DNA from: Welwitschia mirabilis
Lineage: Eukaryota > Gnetophyta > Gnetopsida > Welwitschiales
Length of the DNA: 46,757 nt
Assembly: GCA_051453625.1 (NCBI GenBank)
Contig: JBOZIK010000001.1
Coordinates: 163,104,834-163,151,590, forward strand
Direction: 5' to 3'
Shown here: in pieces, positions 44,891 through 46,757 of the stretch
Position numbering within the stretch: position 1 is the first letter of the stretch
Layout: the number at the start of each line of letters is the position of its first letter
Made by a program: the position numbers and the translations under genes
The notes under the pieces: model-generated
Seen by the model: the letters and a program-made list of their open reading frames with translations, nothing else
The model's database searches: none
Told to the model about the DNA's origin: nothing

Positions 44891-45752
44891 TTTCCTGTAT
44901 TTTGATCAAATAAACACCTCAAAAGACTCACAGATTAACAAATACAAGTTTACATGATTTATGCATCATTTACAAAGCATTCCATATAAGTGGACAGATC
45001 AAAAGCTACTATTCTAAGAGTAGCTATCTGCAAATCAATTTTGATGTCTAGATCTCCTTTTGTCGGGCCTTTGTTAAGGTATATTAAGTCTTCATTACTC
45101 AAATTGCTGGGTTTTCATTCCAAAGAGTGAATGCAAGAAGGTTNNNNNNNNNNNNNNNNNNNNNNNNNNNNNNNNNNNNNNNNNNNNNNNNNNNNNNNNN
45201 NNNNNNNNNNNNNNNNNNNNNNNNNNNNNNNNNNNNNNNNNNNNNNNNNNNNNNNNNNNNNNNNNNNNNNNNNNNNNNNNNNNNNNNNNNNNNNNNNNNN
45301 NNNNNNNNNNNNNNNNNNNNNNNNNNNNNNNNNNNNNNNNNNNNNNNNNNNNNNNNNNNNNNNNNNNNNNNNNNNNNNNNNNNNNNNNNNNNNNNNNNNN
45401 NNNNNNNNNNNNNNNNNNNNNNNNNNNNNNNNNNNNNNNNNNNNNNNNNNNNNNNNNNNNNNNNNNNNNNNNNNNNNNNNNNNNNNNNNNNNNNNNNNNN
45501 NNNNNNNNNNNNNNNNNNNNNNNNNNNNNNNNNNNNNNNNNNNNNNNNNNNNNNNNNNNNNNNNNNNNNNNNNNNNNNNNNNNNNNNNNNNNNNNNNNNN
45601 NNNNNNNNNNNNNNNNNNNNNNNNNNNNNNNNNNNNNNNNNNNNNNNNNNNNNNNNNNNNNNNNNNNNNNTAGATGTCTGTCCAAGAATGAGTGAAGTGA
45701 CACTTGAAACAATCCACTATCAACTTATAAATATATATATTCTGGCAAGTTA
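44891..45752. other. Unassigned stretch with a 527-N gap
   Basis: Before the gap (45144-45670) the composition is less AT-biased, and minus-strand words such as LDIKIDLQIATLRIVAFDLS (near 45010-45060) read openly. I cannot assign a family. The gap hides more than half of the stretch. Confidence 0.35.
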
Positions 45753-46355
45753 CTTTAGATAAATGTTTTGTAGGAGCATTTATTTTTTTTATTTACAATT
45801 AAAGGTTTTGAATTTCTGTGAGATCAAGCAGAAAGGTAGAAGCAAGAAGCTTTAAAAGTAGTCATTGCCAACATGTCCTATCAGCACCATCTCCTCCTAA
45901 AAATATGATGTTGCCCCTGTATATGCTCCAGTTTTATCCGAAGCTACAGATACCTCAGCGCTAATTTGAACCACCTCTTCTGGATCATCAGGCCCATGGT
46001 TTCTNNNNNNNNNNNNNNNNNNNNNNNNNNNNNNNNNNNNNNNNNNNNNNNNNNNNNNNNNNNNNNNNNNNNNNNNNNNNNNNNNNNNNNNNNNNNNNNN
46101 NNNNCTTTAGATAAATGTTTTCTAGGAGCATTTATTTTTTTTATTTACAATTAAAGGTTTTGAATTTCTTGAGATCAAGCAGAAAGGTAGAAGCAAGAAG
46201 CTTTTAAAGTAGTCATTGCCAACATTTCCTATCAGCACCATCTCCTACTAAAACTATGATGTCGCCCCTGTATATGCTCCAGTTTTATCCGAAGCTACAA
46301 ATACCTCAGTGCTAATTTGAACCACCTCTTCTGGATCATCAGGCCCATGGTTTCT
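45753..46355. repeat. ~252-bp direct repeat flanking a 100-N gap (probable false duplication)
   Basis: 45753-46004 and 46105-46355 are near-identical and abut the N run at 46005-46104. They contain the possible terminal exon described next, which is therefore probably single-copy. Confidence 0.8.
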
Positions 46356-46403
46356 AATGCTTAACGAAACATTGTTATGGGTAGCATTCACAACAGCATC
46401 ATT
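46213..46403 (-). pseudogene. Possible terminal exon or exon relic, unknown protein
   Basis: On the minus strand from 46403 the frame reads NDAVVNATHNNVSLSIRNHG, then PDDPEEVVQISAEVSVASDK. After a TA-dinucleotide frameshift it reads YRGDIIVLVGDGADRKCWQ and a TGA at 46213. Composition is clearly less AT-rich than the surrounding repeats and the amino-acid mix is protein-like. The left allelic copy (to 45863) has the same frameshift and similar words. GAG followed by GTATCT inside the frame could be a splice donor, in which case the frame change is not a defect. I do not recognise the protein. Confidence 0.35.
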
Positions 46404-46559
46404 TTATGCTCTAATCAAATTGCAGAGTAAAAGCAAAACAGNNNNNNNNNNTACCCAGTTTCATGACCCTCTTCGTAGTCTATTATAACTAAAAATAATA
46501 ACTACCTTATAGTTTATAAGAAGATAATCAAATGATGATAGACTTCCTTAAATTAAGCA

Positions 46560-46605
46560 AGACTGCAGGACAAAAAGAGAGAGAAAGAGAGCTGTTGTTG
46601 TAAGC
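46560..46605 (+). repeat. GA-rich tract before a possible start codon
   Basis: AAAAAGAGAGAGAAAGAGAG lies about 20 bases before ATG at 46606. GA tracts are common in plant 5' untranslated leaders, but also occur by chance. Confidence 0.35.
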
Positions 46606-46698
46606 ATGCAGCCCGAGAACGCGTGCTTCTTCTTTTCCTTCTCCATTGATAAAGACTATCACAATCAGACTACTCTTGACTACAGATCTGTAGTGGAG
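46606..46698 (+). CDS. Possible first coding exon (partial), unknown protein
   Basis: ATG at 46606 opens 31 codons beginning MQPENACFFFSFSIDKDYHN and ending RSVVE. They are followed by GTAATTTG, a plausible phase-0 splice donor after GAG. The codons are more GC-balanced than the neighbourhood (CCC GAG AAC GCG TGC). The frame stops at TAG if read through to 46731. No further exon is in the window. The overlapping minus-strand frame 46528-46743 is an alternative I consider less likely. Confidence 0.25.
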
Positions 46699-46757
46699 GT
46701 AATTTGTCTGAATTTTGATGTACAAATTTAGGACCTTTTGCAATTGAAGAACTAGAA

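Overview
This is an AT-rich window of a plant nuclear genome (roughly 70% A+T by eye). It is built almost entirely of decayed LTR retrotransposons inserted into each other, plus one retro-pseudogene and a possible host-gene edge at the far right. The plant assignment rests on Ty3/gypsy elements primed by tRNA-Asp with an extra ORF after pol (Athila-like), a chromodomain-bearing Ty3 remnant, a SIRE-like Copia 3' end and a plant-type FKBP12 relic. The species cannot be named from this sequence. I see no intact protein-coding gene, no rRNA or tRNA gene and no CRISPR.

Layout. 1-5.7 kb is featureless AT-rich DNA with a strong G-quadruplex motif at 5720-5749. 5.9-7.47 kb holds minus-strand LTR fragments (D2, D). 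7468-7829 is the start of a plus-strand LTR (F) that resumes at 20562. It is split by element A (7830-20556), a complete but dead 12.7-kb Athila-like Ty3 element. A has two ~1.1-kb LTRs, a 5-bp target duplication (ATGAT), a tRNA-Asp primer site, gag, protease, RT, RNase H, integrase and a third ORF ending in a coiled coil. 22.6-22.9 kb is a broken FKBP12 (prolyl isomerase) retrocopy. 24.2-26.8 kb is the 3' end of a SIRE-like Copia element (G). 26.8-34.9 kb (B) and 34.9-about 41 kb (C) are two minus-strand members of one family. They keep gag and protease but show no RT, RNase H or integrase. F and D belong to the same LTR family. 42.6-44.6 kb is the 3' end of a minus-strand chromovirus (E). 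44.7-44.9 kb is an odd CpG-rich tandem repeat. 45.7-46.76 kb carries possible exon remnants.

How the parts fit. The family carrying D, F, B and C looks non-autonomous: it shares the tRNA-Asp primer site with A, so an A-like element could have supplied polymerase and integrase. The order D, then F into D's tail, then A into F's LTR can be read from the junctions. Decay is dominated by C-to-T and G-to-A changes (primer site, LTR ends, stop codons), as expected of methylated plant repeats.

Assembly caution. There are 21 N-gaps. All eight gaps of exactly 100 N, plus the 125-N and 568-N gaps, have the same geometry: the sequence ending at the left edge is repeated, about 2-4% diverged in the longer copies compared, starting at the right edge. 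These tandem duplications are most simply unmerged overlapping (probably allelic) contigs, and any ORF made mainly of N is meaningless.
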